Shown here: positions 48,946-58,652 of the stretch, piece after piece
Layout of the letters: each line of letters starts with the position of its first letter
Position numbering within the stretch: position 1 is the first letter of the stretch
Source: Streptomyces tanashiensis
Lineage (GTDB): Bacteria; Actinomycetota; Actinomycetes; Streptomycetales; Streptomycetaceae
NCBI RefSeq assembly: GCF_014648895.1
Contig: NZ_BMRZ01000003.1
Span: 248,001-312,000 of the forward strand
Length of the DNA: 64,000 nucleotides
Direction of reading: 5' to 3'
Notes under the pieces: model-generated
The model's input: only the letters and a program-made list of their open reading frames with translations
The model's database searches: none
Told to the model about the DNA's origin: nothing
Made by a program: the position numbers and the translations under genes

Positions 48946-49308
48946 ATGACACTCAGCAGCGAGCACGGCGACCTCGGCGCCGAGGACCTCAAGATCATCA
49001 CCCTTGCGCGGAGCGCCCGCGCCCGTAACGGCGTGCCCGAGGGCGCGGCCGTACGCGACGAGACGGGCCGCACCTACGTGGCCGGCACCGTGGAGCTGGA
49101 GTCGCTCAAGCTGAGCGCGCTGCGGACCGCGGTCGCGATGGCCGTGGCCAGCGGGGCCCAGTCCCTGGAGGCGGCGGCCGTGGTGTCGAACGCCGAGGCC
49201 GCCTCGGACGAGGACCGCGCGGCGGTACGGGACCTCGGCGGGCCCGAGACCCCGGTGCTGCTGGCCGGCCCGGACGGGCAGCTGCGGGTGGCCGTCACCG
49301 CGGGCTGA
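48946..49308 (+). CDS. Cytidine-deaminase-like protein lacking catalytic residues
   Basis: 120 aa. DLKIITLARSARARNGVPEG and VELESLKLSALRTAVAMAVASGA fit the short cytidine-deaminase-like proteins annotated near era in streptomycetes. However, neither the HAE/CAE zinc-and-proton motif nor the PCxxC pair of true cytidine deaminase is present; the whole protein has no cysteine. A structural or regulatory role is more likely than deamination. Confidence 0.75.
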   Translation: MTLSSEHGDLGAEDLKIITLARSARARNGVPEGAAVRDETGRTYVAGTVELESLKLSALRTAVAMAVASGAQSLEAAAVVSNAEAASDEDRAAVRDLGGPETPVLLAGPDGQLRVAVTAG

Positions 49309-49348
49309 GGACGGACCTCACCGCGGGGTGAGCGAACGGATCAGGACA

Positions 49349-49379
49349 GCGAGGGCCCGGCGGCGCGCCGGGCCCTCGC
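49349..49379 (+). terminator. Strong terminator after the deaminase-like gene
   Basis: A perfect 14-bp stem GCGAGGGCCCGGCG/CGCCGGGCCCTCGC with a GCG loop. Confidence 0.75.
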
Positions 49380-49536
49380 GCCTTGTGTCCTTGTGAAGGA
49401 TCACCGCACCTTCTCTTGCCTTCCCCGGCGGTCTGCGCGTCAATGACAGCGGTTCGTCCGACGGACCGTCAGATCTCCACCATTCACGCAGTGTCCGCAC
49501 CCCTGCGTTCGGTATCGGAAGGGGTTCGAACTCGCC

Positions 49537-50016
49537 ATGAGAAGCAGAAGCACCTTAGGGACCGTCGCGGTACTCACCGGGGCGCTCGCCGCCGCCGGAC
49601 TCGCCTTCGCCCCGACGGCCGGCGCGGTCTCGCCGGGCTCGGCCACGGCGACGTACGACTGCGGCAGCTGGGGCGGTGGCAGCGCCACCCTCACGGCCAC
49701 GCAGAGCGGCACCGCCGCGACCATCACCATCAGCTCCTCCGTCACCACGCCGATCGCGGTCGGCACCGACACGATCAGCTCGACCCTGACGCTGGCCAAG
49801 GGCGGCGGCGGCACGCGGGTCTTCACCGGGAAGAAGAACCCGGCCCGCTCCGCCGGGCAGTCCGTCATCATGGGCCCGCTCAGCGGGACCGTGGCCTCGG
49901 GCGACAGCCTCAACTCGTACTTCGCGGGGGTCGCCCTCAAGATGGTGATCTTCGGGGTCACGGTGAACTGTGACGCGGTGACCTCGCAGTCGCCGGGTCC
50001 GTTCGTCTTCAGCTGA
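49537..50016 (+). CDS. Small secreted beta-rich protein, related to the N-domain of the next gene
   Basis: 159 aa, ATG after ggaagggg. Signal peptide about 1-30 (TGALAAAGLAFAPTAGA), then a Gly/Thr/Ser-rich beta-sandwich with two cysteines (YDCGSW and VNCDAV) that could form one disulfide. The order Cys - TGKKNP - Cys - SPGP parallels the N-terminal domain of the WxL-like protein downstream (Cys - TGPKKNP - Cys - NPPAP), so the two probably share a domain. The function is unknown; a cell-surface subunit is likely. Confidence 0.75.
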   Translation: MRSRSTLGTVAVLTGALAAAGLAFAPTAGAVSPGSATATYDCGSWGGGSATLTATQSGTAATITISSSVTTPIAVGTDTISSTLTLAKGGGGTRVFTGKKNPARSAGQSVIMGPLSGTVASGDSLNSYFAGVALKMVIFGVTVNCDAVTSQSPGPFVFS

Positions 50017-50098
50017 GTCCGTACCACCCGGACCGGTGTCGCCATGGGCGGCACCGGTCTCTGTCGTGACCTGCGGATATGTCGCCCATGGCGCGATC

Positions 50099-50124
50099 TT
50101 GACATGATCTGATGGGTCATCAGA
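50099..50124 (+). promoter_or_regulatory. TTGACA and 17-bp palindrome before the WxL-like gene
   Basis: A consensus -35 TTGACA (50099-50104) is followed by TCTGATG-GGT-CATCAGA (50108-50124), a perfect 7-bp dyad occupying the spacer. The -10 is unclear. The layout suits repression by a dimeric regulator. Confidence 0.5.
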
Positions 50125-50205
50125 CGGTGGAACTCGATTCCATTGACTTCTCTCCGCCCGCAGCCGTCAATGGCGCCCACTCATCCCTCAGGAGGGGGCA
50201 CTCAC

Positions 50206-51540
50206 ATGGCACTCACCCGATCCCGGGCGGCGGCCCGAAGACGGCGCTGGACCGCCGCCCTCGGCGTCACCGCCCTCGCGGTCGCCGGCGGCGGCGCGCT
50301 GGCCGCCCCGGCCGGTGCGGCGACGACCTCCCAGTCGGTGGAATTCCAGACCCGCTGCGTCCCGCCGCCGATCGCCGGCATCCCGCCCATCACGGGCACC
50401 ACCACCGCCGAGATCACGGTCGACAAGGCCAGTCCCAAGGTCGGCGAGACCGTGACCGTGACCTACACGATCACCAAGCCCGCCGCGTCCAACCCGGTCG
50501 ACCTCGCGCTCCCGGCCGACATCATGACGCCCAGCGGCAAGGTGGTCCTCGGCGGCGCCCAGACCGGCACGGTCACCGTCACCGGTCCCAAGAAGAACCC
50601 GCCGGTCCCCGGCAAGGGCTCCTTCCCGGCCTTCTCCATGACGGGCACGTTCACCGCCACGGAGGCCGGGTCGATCACCCTCTCGCCCGGCGACTACAAC
50701 ATCCACACCAGCTACCTCATGGAGCTGGACACCCCCTGTACGGTGCTCAACCCGCCCGCCCCGGTCTCCGAGACGGTCGTCGCGAGCCCCGCCACCAACC
50801 CCAACACGCGCGCGCTCCAGCTCGACAGCGCCTCCGGGGACCCCGGTGTCCGGGTGACCGTCACCGGCTCCAGGTTCACCCCGCTCACCGAGGTCACCGT
50901 CGTCGGCCGCGCCGGGGCGGCGGAGACCGCCGACCGGATGACCGTCACGACCGACAGCGAGGGCGGCTTCGCCGCACGCCTGAAGGTCAACGACGTGGCG
51001 ACCACCGGGATCGTGGCGTACGAGGGCACGGCCTGGGACCCGGAGAAGGGCGCAGGACCCGCCGCGTACAAGGTGATCGTCCCGGCCCCGCCGAACAGCC
51101 AGACGATCACCGCGGCCGTCACGCCGGGTGAGCTGTCCATGACCCAGGCCGGGGACGCCGTCCAGCTGTCCGCCGTCGACTTCGGCGCGGGCGGCGCGGC
51201 CACCGGCGCGCTCCAGACGGTGACCGTCAAGGACTTCCGCGGCGGACCCGCCGGCTGGTCGCTGACCGGCAAGGTCACCGACTTCACCGGCCCCGGCGGC
51301 GCCATCGGCGCCGGGAACCTCTCGTGGACCCCCGCCTGCACCGCCAAGGCCGGCAGCCCCAGCGCCTGCGCCGCCGGCTCGGCGGGACCGGTCGGCAGCG
51401 GCGGCGCGACCCTCGCCTCCACCCCGAACGGCACCCTCACGGGCGGCGAGTTCACCGTCGACGCGCAGCTCTCCCTCGACGTCCCGGCGTTCACCGCGCC
51501 CGGCTCGTACGCGGGCGTGCTCACGCTGACCCTGTCCTGA
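50206..51540 (+). CDS. Secreted WxL-like surface protein
   Basis: 444 aa from ATG 50206 after ggaggggg. Signal peptide (about 1-39, with RRRRW before the core), N-domain about 43-195 with two Cys (QTRC, DTPC), an Ig/IPT-like domain about 200-290 (DSASGDPGVRVTVTGSRFTP), and a C-terminal domain about 305-444 with the WxL-type pattern VTVKDFRGGPAGWSLTGKV (WSL at about 351) ending GSYAGVLTLTLS. WxL domains bind peptidoglycan in Firmicutes. The next gene encodes a DUF916 protein, the known WxL partner. The WxL call is from pattern only. Confidence 0.75.
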   Translation: MALTRSRAAARRRRWTAALGVTALAVAGGGALAAPAGAATTSQSVEFQTRCVPPPIAGIPPITGTTTAEITVDKASPKVGETVTVTYTITKPAASNPVDLALPADIMTPSGKVVLGGAQTGTVTVTGPKKNPPVPGKGSFPAFSMTGTFTATEAGSITLSPGDYNIHTSYLMELDTPCTVLNPPAPVSETVVASPATNPNTRALQLDSASGDPGVRVTVTGSRFTPLTEVTVVGRAGAAETADRMTVTTDSEGGFAARLKVNDVATTGIVAYEGTAWDPEKGAGPAAYKVIVPAPPNSQTITAAVTPGELSMTQAGDAVQLSAVDFGAGGAATGALQTVTVKDFRGGPAGWSLTGKVTDFTGPGGAIGAGNLSWTPACTAKAGSPSACAAGSAGPVGSGGATLASTPNGTLTGGEFTVDAQLSLDVPAFTAPGSYAGVLTLTLS

Positions 51541-51606
51541 CCGTCTCGCGGGCCGGGCGCGCACCCGGCCGGCCCGCCCCGATCCGCACCCCGGGGGTCC
51601 GCACCC

Positions 51607-52554
51607 GTGCGCACGAAGCCGTACGTCCTCCTCCTGAGCATCCTCCTCGTGCTGCTCGGCCTCGCGCCGGGCGCCCAGGCCGCCGAGAACGGCGAGTGGG
51701 CCGTCTACCCGGCCGCCTCCCGGCTCGGCGGCCGCCCGTACTTCTATCTCTCCGCCGACCCGGGCACCACGCTCACCGACCGCGTCACCGTCACCAACAA
51801 GACGGCAGCCCCGCTCACCTTCCGGCTGTACGGCGCCGACGCCTACAACACCGACCGGGACGGCGGCTTCGCCGTCCGCACCCAGAAGGAGAAGCAGACC
51901 GGCGCCGGCGCCTGGATCAAGCCCGAACGCACCCGGATCACCGTCCCCGCCCGCTCCGCCGTCACCGTCCCGTACACCCTGACCGTCCCCGCCGACGCCG
52001 ACCCCGGCGACCACCCCGGGGCCCTCGTCGCCCTCGACGAGCGGATCGCCCCCGGCGGGAAGGGAGCCGTCGCCGTCGGCGTCCAGCGCGCGGTCGGCGC
52101 CCGCGTCTACCTCCGGGTCAACGGGCCGACCGTCCCCGCCCTCGCCGTCGAGGACGTCACCCTCGACCAGGACCGGCCGCTGGTCCCCGGCACCGGCACG
52201 AGCAGCGCCCTGGTCTCGTACACCCTGAACAACCGGGGCAACGTCACGCTCAACCCCAAGGTCGTGCTGAAGGCCCAGGGCCTCTTCGGCCGCACCCTCC
52301 TCGACCGCGACCTGGCCAAGGTCCCGTCCGAGCTGCTGCCCCGCCAGAAGATCCGGCTCACCGAGCGCTGGACCGGCTCCCCGCAGCTCGACTGGGGCGA
52401 CATCACCCTCACCGCGACCGCGAAGGACGTGAAGGAGACCGGCACGGTGTCCTTCCTGGCCCTGCCCTGGCTCGCCGCCGCGGTCCTCGTCGTGGGCGGT
52501 GCGGCCGGGCTCTACGGCCTGCGGATACGCCGCCGCCGGGCACTGAGTGCGTGA
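51607..52554 (+). CDS. DUF916 (WxL-interacting) membrane-anchored surface protein
   Basis: 315 aa, GTG start. Signal peptide about 1-24, DUF916 domain about 30-180 (GEWAVYPAASRLGGRPYFYL, TVPADADPGDHPGALVALDE), a second beta domain about 185-275, then one membrane helix about 281-303 and a basic end RIRRRR. DUF916 proteins bind both WxL proteins and peptidoglycan in Gram-positive bacteria. It lies 66 bp downstream of the WxL-like gene; together they look like a wall-surface complex. Confidence 0.85.
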   Translation: MRTKPYVLLLSILLVLLGLAPGAQAAENGEWAVYPAASRLGGRPYFYLSADPGTTLTDRVTVTNKTAAPLTFRLYGADAYNTDRDGGFAVRTQKEKQTGAGAWIKPERTRITVPARSAVTVPYTLTVPADADPGDHPGALVALDERIAPGGKGAVAVGVQRAVGARVYLRVNGPTVPALAVEDVTLDQDRPLVPGTGTSSALVSYTLNNRGNVTLNPKVVLKAQGLFGRTLLDRDLAKVPSELLPRQKIRLTERWTGSPQLDWGDITLTATAKDVKETGTVSFLALPWLAAAVLVVGGAAGLYGLRIRRRRALSA

Positions 52555-52571
52555 GGCGGGCGCTCATCGGG

Positions 52572-52577
52572 GACAAT
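52572..52577 (+). promoter_or_regulatory. Candidate -10 box of a leaderless era transcript
   Basis: GACAAT lies 7 nt before ATG 52585, the same box and spacing as at hemW. It favours ATG 52585 over ATG 52576, which overlaps the box. Confidence 0.45.
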
Positions 52578-52584
52578 GGCCCCC

Positions 52585-53526
52585 ATGAGCGCTCGCAACC
52601 AAGAAACCGAAGCCGTCCACCGGGCCGGCTTCGCCTGCTTCGTCGGCCGCCCCAACGCGGGCAAGTCCACCCTCACGAACGCTCTGGTCGGCCAGAAGGT
52701 GGCCATCACCTCGAACCGGCCGCAGACCACCCGGCACACCGTCCGCGGCATCGTGCACCGCCCGGACGCGCAGCTGATCCTGGTCGACACCCCCGGCCTC
52801 CACAAGCCGCGGACGCTCCTCGGCGAGCGGCTCAACGACGTCGTGCGCACCACCTGGGCCGAGGTCGACGTCATCGGCTTCTGCCTGCCGGCCGACCAGA
52901 AGCTCGGCCCCGGCGACCGGTTCATCGCCAAGGAGCTCGCCGGGATCAAGAAGACCCCGAAGGTCGCGATCATCACCAAGACCGACCTGGTCGACTCCAA
53001 GACGCTCGCCGAGCAGCTCATCGCGATCGACCAGCTCGGCAAGGAGCTGGGCTTCGAGTGGGCGCAGATCGTCCCGGTCTCGGCCGTCGGCAACAAGCAG
53101 GTCCAGCTCGTCGCCGACCTGCTCATCCCGCTCCTGCCGGAGTCCCCGCCGCTCTACCCGGAGGGCGACCTCACGGACGAGCCGGAGCAGGTCATGGTCG
53201 CGGAGCTGATCCGCGAGGCCGCGCTCGAAGGCGTACGGGACGAGCTGCCGCACTCGATCGCGGTGGTCGTCGAGGAGATGATCCCGCGCGAGAACCGCCC
53301 GGCGGACCGGCCGCTGCTCGACATCCACGCGAACGTGTACATCGAGCGCCCCAGCCAGAAGGGCATCATCATCGGCCCCAAGGGCAGCCGCCTCAAGGAG
53401 GTCGGCATGAAGTCCCGCAAGCACATCGAGGCGCTCCTCGGCACCCCGGTCTTCCTCGACCTCCACGTGAAGGTCGCGAAGGACTGGCAGCGCGACCCGA
53501 AGCAGCTCCGGAAGCTGGGCTTCTAG
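52585..53526 (+). CDS. era: GTPase Era
   Basis: 313 aa from ATG 52585. G1 GRPNAGKST, G3 DTPG and G4 KTDL of the GTPase domain (about 15-180) are followed by a KH domain (about 225-313, GIIIGPKGSRLKEVG). Era helps 16S rRNA 3'-end maturation and 30S assembly, a step shared with YbeY. The final 31 bp of the gene, including the stop, are exactly repeated 128 bp downstream. Confidence 0.98.
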   Translation: MSARNQETEAVHRAGFACFVGRPNAGKSTLTNALVGQKVAITSNRPQTTRHTVRGIVHRPDAQLILVDTPGLHKPRTLLGERLNDVVRTTWAEVDVIGFCLPADQKLGPGDRFIAKELAGIKKTPKVAIITKTDLVDSKTLAEQLIAIDQLGKELGFEWAQIVPVSAVGNKQVQLVADLLIPLLPESPPLYPEGDLTDEPEQVMVAELIREAALEGVRDELPHSIAVVVEEMIPRENRPADRPLLDIHANVYIERPSQKGIIIGPKGSRLKEVGMKSRKHIEALLGTPVFLDLHVKVAKDWQRDPKQLRKLGF

Positions 53527-53654
53527 GGCGACCCGCCACCGTCCGGCCGGAGGCCGGCGCAGCCGTGCGACGCCCGCGGGGCCCCCTGGGCCCTGCGGTG
53601 CGAGGACGGCAGTGAGGAGGGGTCCCGAAGCAGCTCCGGAAGCTGGGCTTCTAG
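53496..53654 (+). repeat. 31-bp direct repeat of the era 3' end flanking 97 bp
   Basis: Positions 53496-53526 (last nine complete era codons plus stop, preceded by one base of the codon before) recur exactly at 53624-53654. The 97 bp between the copies do not resemble era, so this is not a simple tandem duplication. The repeat is consistent with an insertion that regenerated the gene end, as att sites do, or with an old recombination scar. Confidence 0.85.
53574..53598 (+). terminator. Hairpin between the era repeats
   Basis: An 11-bp stem CCGCGGGGCCC/GGGCCCTGCGG with one G-U pair and a CCT loop, 48 nt after the era stop. Confidence 0.55.
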
Positions 53655-53711
53655 CCCGGTTTCCGGGCGATCTTCCGGGCGGCGTCCGGGGGCGCGTGTC
53701 AGCATGGCGCC

Positions 53712-55028
53712 GTGACAGAGATCGTCAAGGGGGGAAACCTGCCGGTCCCCGGGCAGGTGTGGCGGATCGCGGTCGTCCGGCGGGCCGCCGGCGACGGGGT
53801 GCCCGAGGTCGACGCCTCGGCGCTGCTGCTCGACGCCGACGGCCGGGTCAGGGGCGACGGCGACCTGGTCTTCTACAACCAGCCCGCGCACGCGTCCGGC
53901 GCGGTGCGCCTGCTCGGGCAGGTGCGGGACGAGGAGCAGCGGGTCGCCGACTGGCTGGAGATCGACACCGCGCGCGTGGAGCCCGGTGTCCGGCGCATCG
54001 TGATCACCGCCTCCAGCGAGGACGGGACCTTCGGGCAGGTGCCGGACCTTCTCATCCGGACGATCAGCGCCGGCACCGGCGAGCAGCTGGCGCTGTACGA
54101 GGTCGACGACGCGAGCACCGAGACGGCGTTCGTCCTCGGCGAGTTCTACCGGCGCGACGGGGCGTGGAAGTTCCGTGCCGTGGGCCAGGGGTACGACTCC
54201 GGCCTCGTCGGCCTCGCCGAGGACTTCGGCATCGAGGGCAGGGACCCGGACCCCGCCCCCGCCGACGAGCCCGCCTCCGAGGGCGGGGCCACACCCTCCG
54301 ACGCCCTGCCCGAGGCCATCCCCGAGGAGCTCCTGGCCAAGGTCCGGGCGGCCGAGGCCGCCGTCCCCGCACAGCCCCGGGTCCCCGCTCAGAGGCCCGC
54401 CCGCGTCGGCCCGCGATCGGACATCGAGCTCTTCGGAGGGGACTTCCCGGAGTTCGTCCGCAGCGGCAAGGGCAGGACGACCCTCACCGTCGACGTGCCG
54501 ATCCCGGCCGGATACGTCGTGGTCGACTCCACCAGGGCGGGCGAGGGCTACTTCTGCGTGGAGAGCCTCGACGAGAAGGGCGACGGGGACGCTCTGCTCG
54601 CGAACACGACCCTGGAGGACTACGAGGGCCGCGGGCTGCTGCGGTACGACGGCCGGAGCCCGCTGCGCCTGCGCGTGAGTGCCGGCGGCAGCGCGTGGAC
54701 GCTCGCCGTCCGGCCGGTGAGCACCGTGGAGGAACTCGGCCGCCGCGCCCGGGGGAGGGGCGGCGACGTGCTGCTGTACACGGGTCCGGCCGGCCACCTC
54801 TCCTCCCGGCTCCGCACGGGATTCGACCACGCGTACTTCCTCGTCCAGGGCTACGGGCCGGACGGCGGCGATCACCTGCTGGCCAATGTGGCGAGCAGGC
54901 TCCCCCGGGACGGCCGGCCGCTGCCCGAGGGGCCCGTGCTCGTGCAGGTCGAGAGTGCCGACGGCGACTGGTCCCTGGAGGTCCGCCCGCCCCGCCAGAG
55001 CCGGTTCTGGCGCCGCGCCTCCCGCTAG
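53712..55028 (+). CDS. TerD-family protein with two C-terminal repeat domains
   Basis: 438 aa, GTG start; CAGCAT 6 nt upstream may be a -10. Residues 1-180 are a TerD/calcium-stress domain (VDASALLLDADGRVRGDGDLVFYNQ, VITASSEDGTFGQVPDL, FYRRDGAWKFRAVGQGYDSGL), with the acidic Ca2+ sites kept. After an acidic/proline linker (about 180-225), two related beta-sandwich modules occur (about 255-345 and 350-432): each has an AGxG-type turn, LLANxxLEDY/LLANVASRL and a WTLAVRP/WSLEVRP end. TerD proteins act in stress and chemical-damage responses. The duplicated C-part is unknown to me. Confidence 0.85.
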   Translation: MTEIVKGGNLPVPGQVWRIAVVRRAAGDGVPEVDASALLLDADGRVRGDGDLVFYNQPAHASGAVRLLGQVRDEEQRVADWLEIDTARVEPGVRRIVITASSEDGTFGQVPDLLIRTISAGTGEQLALYEVDDASTETAFVLGEFYRRDGAWKFRAVGQGYDSGLVGLAEDFGIEGRDPDPAPADEPASEGGATPSDALPEAIPEELLAKVRAAEAAVPAQPRVPAQRPARVGPRSDIELFGGDFPEFVRSGKGRTTLTVDVPIPAGYVVVDSTRAGEGYFCVESLDEKGDGDALLANTTLEDYEGRGLLRYDGRSPLRLRVSAGGSAWTLAVRPVSTVEELGRRARGRGGDVLLYTGPAGHLSSRLRTGFDHAYFLVQGYGPDGGDHLLANVASRLPRDGRPLPEGPVLVQVESADGDWSLEVRPPRQSRFWRRASR

Positions 55029-55031
55029 GCC

Positions 55032-55283
55032 CTACGCGCCTTCCTTGAGGACCCTCGTGACGAGGGTCCTCTGGGCGTCCGTGAGGTGCGGGTCGCGGCA
55101 GCGGACCGTGGTGCCGTCGACGGTGATCTCGTACGAGAAGCCGTCCGGCACGCCCCGGGAGTCACCTCCGCTCTCCGCGAGGACGGTGGAGGACAGGGAC
55201 TCCCACTCGGGTCCCGAGACCTCCACCTCCGCCGACCGCTCGATGCCCGCGAAACCGCCCGTGCGCCGCACTCGAATCCGCAT
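55032..55283 (-). CDS. Emfourin-like proteinaceous inhibitor of the M4 protease
   Basis: 83 aa, start at 55283. MRIRVRRTGGFAGIERSAEV is the hallmark of emfourin (protealysin inhibitor), and the end DAQRTLVTRVLKE also fits. It is encoded 21 bp downstream of the M4 protease on the same strand, the arrangement known for protealysin and emfourin. It is cytoplasmic, with no signal peptide, so it probably blocks the protease inside the cell. Confidence 0.85.
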   Translation of the reverse strand: MRIRVRRTGGFAGIERSAEVEVSGPEWESLSSTVLAESGGDSRGVPDGFSYEITVDGTTVRCRDPHLTDAQRTLVTRVLKEGA

Positions 55284-55304
55284 GGGCCCTGTCTACCAGC
55301 CGGC

Positions 55305-56348
55305 TCAGGACGTGGATACGCCGACGCCCGACCAGGCGCGCACCACGGCCTCGGCCGTCTCGTCGCCGTAGAGCTCCCGCGCCACCGACACCGTCTCCCG
55401 CGCGAACTCGCCGAACCGCGCGTCCTCCGAGAGCCTGCCGCCGGTCATCGTGGCGTACCAGATCCGGCCGGGCCGCTCCCAGGCGTTGCCGCCGAGCCCG
55501 GTGGCCAGCAGGTAGAAGGCGTGGTTGGGGATGCCCGAGTTGATGTGCACCCCGCCGTTGTCGGAGCCGGTGCGGACGTAGTCGTCCATGTGGGCGGGCT
55601 GCGGGTCCTTGCCGAGGACGTCGTCGTCGTACGCGGTGCCGGGGGCCTTCATGGACCGCAGAGCCGTCCCCTCGTCGACGGCGGGGCCGAGCAGCCCGGC
55701 CCCGATGAGCCAGTCGGCCTGCTCCGCGCTCTGCCCCAGGGCGTGCTGCTTCACGAGCGAGCCGAAGACGTCCGACACGTGCTCGTTGAGCGCCCCCGAC
55801 TGGCCGTAGTAGGCGAGGTTCGCCGAGTACTGGGTGAAGCCGTGGGCCAGCTCGTGGCCGATGACGTCGACCGGGAGCGTGAAGTCGAGGAAGAGCTCGC
55901 CGTCGCCGTCGCCGAACACCATCTGCTCGCCGTTCCAGAAGGCGTTGTCGTACTTCTCGTCGTAGTGGACGGTGGCGCGGAGCGGCAGCCCGGCGCCGTC
56001 GATCGAGTCGTGGCCGAAGGCGTTCAGGAAGAGGTCGTAGGTGGCGCCGAGGCCGGCGTAGGCGCGGTTGGCCGTGTCGTCGGTGGTCGCCGGCTCGCCC
56101 TCGCCGCGCACCTGGTGGCCGGGCAGCTGGGTGCCGTTCTTGGCGTCGTGGATCGTGCGCCGGGGCTTTCCGGCGCCGTCCTCCGCCGGGGCGGGCGCGG
56201 GCCGCTCGGTCCGGGTGGTGCGCTGGGTCAGGTCCACCGCGAGGGTGCGGCGGGCGGCCTCGGCGACGGCCGGGTCGGCGGACTCGGCCAGACGCTCCAG
56301 GAGGTGGGGCGGGACGATCGAGCAGAAGACAGGCGTGTGGGAGGTCAT
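55305..56348 (-). CDS. M4 family (protealysin-like) metallopeptidase
   Basis: 347 aa from ATG 56348; the open frame is longer, but this start gives the short protealysin-type propeptide with PVFCSIVPPHLL (PPL motif). The thermolysin zinc site HELAHG (HExxH) and GALNEHVSDVFGS (third ligand Glu) are intact, and GVHINSGIPNHAFY holds the substrate-side His. There is no Sec signal peptide, as in protealysin, so export is non-classical or the enzyme is intracellular. It forms an operon with the inhibitor gene. Confidence 0.93.
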   Translation of the reverse strand: MTSHTPVFCSIVPPHLLERLAESADPAVAEAARRTLAVDLTQRTTRTERPAPAPAEDGAGKPRRTIHDAKNGTQLPGHQVRGEGEPATTDDTANRAYAGLGATYDLFLNAFGHDSIDGAGLPLRATVHYDEKYDNAFWNGEQMVFGDGDGELFLDFTLPVDVIGHELAHGFTQYSANLAYYGQSGALNEHVSDVFGSLVKQHALGQSAEQADWLIGAGLLGPAVDEGTALRSMKAPGTAYDDDVLGKDPQPAHMDDYVRTGSDNGGVHINSGIPNHAFYLLATGLGGNAWERPGRIWYATMTGGRLSEDARFGEFARETVSVARELYGDETAEAVVRAWSGVGVSTS

Positions 56349-56432
56349 GTCAGCAATGTGGCACTGCGTACCGCCGGTGTCACGGGTTGCGACGATGATT
56401 GGCGAAATGGAGTGATGGGTCACCTTTCGGGC

Positions 56433-56497
56433 TTGACGCCGCCGCCGTCCCGCATACTGAAACGCGGCGTCCGGCTTTCACGGACCTGGGCTAAGGT
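56433..56497 (+). promoter_or_regulatory. leuA leader promoter region
   Basis: TTGACG (56433-56438) with TACTGA (56455-56460) at 16-nt spacing is one candidate. TAAGGT (56492-56497), 10 nt before the leader ATG, is another -10 candidate without a clear -35. Confidence 0.4.
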
Positions 56498-56507
56498 GAC
56501 GCACATC

Positions 56508-58405
<1,898 letters not shown>

Positions 58406-58424
58406 CCCCGTCACCCCCCTGTCC

Positions 58425-58463
58425 GCTGCCCCGCACCCTTCCTCCCGGAGGGTGCGGGGCAGC
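58425..58463 (+). terminator. Terminator after leuA
   Basis: A perfect 15-bp stem (58425-58439 with 58449-58463) with a 9-nt loop. The remaining 190 bp to the next gene hold no clear feature. Confidence 0.8.
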
Positions 58464-58652
58464 GGCGCGTGTGAGCCGCGTCACGCTTATGGAGGGCTTC
58501 AGATTCGCTTAAGGAAGATCATTCAGGAATGTCGGAATCAGCGTCATATCGGGTGAGTTGACGGCACATCGGGGAATGGCGGAAGGTCGGCTCGTCCACT
58601 CGGACAGACCCCCCACGCGCCCTCCCCGTACCTCCCTGACCTGGAGTTTCGC

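Noticed and set aside
53612..55048. Alternative Arg-rich frame overlapping the TerD gene
   Set aside because: Amino-acid composition is typical of a shadow frame; the TerD frame has clear motifs and start.
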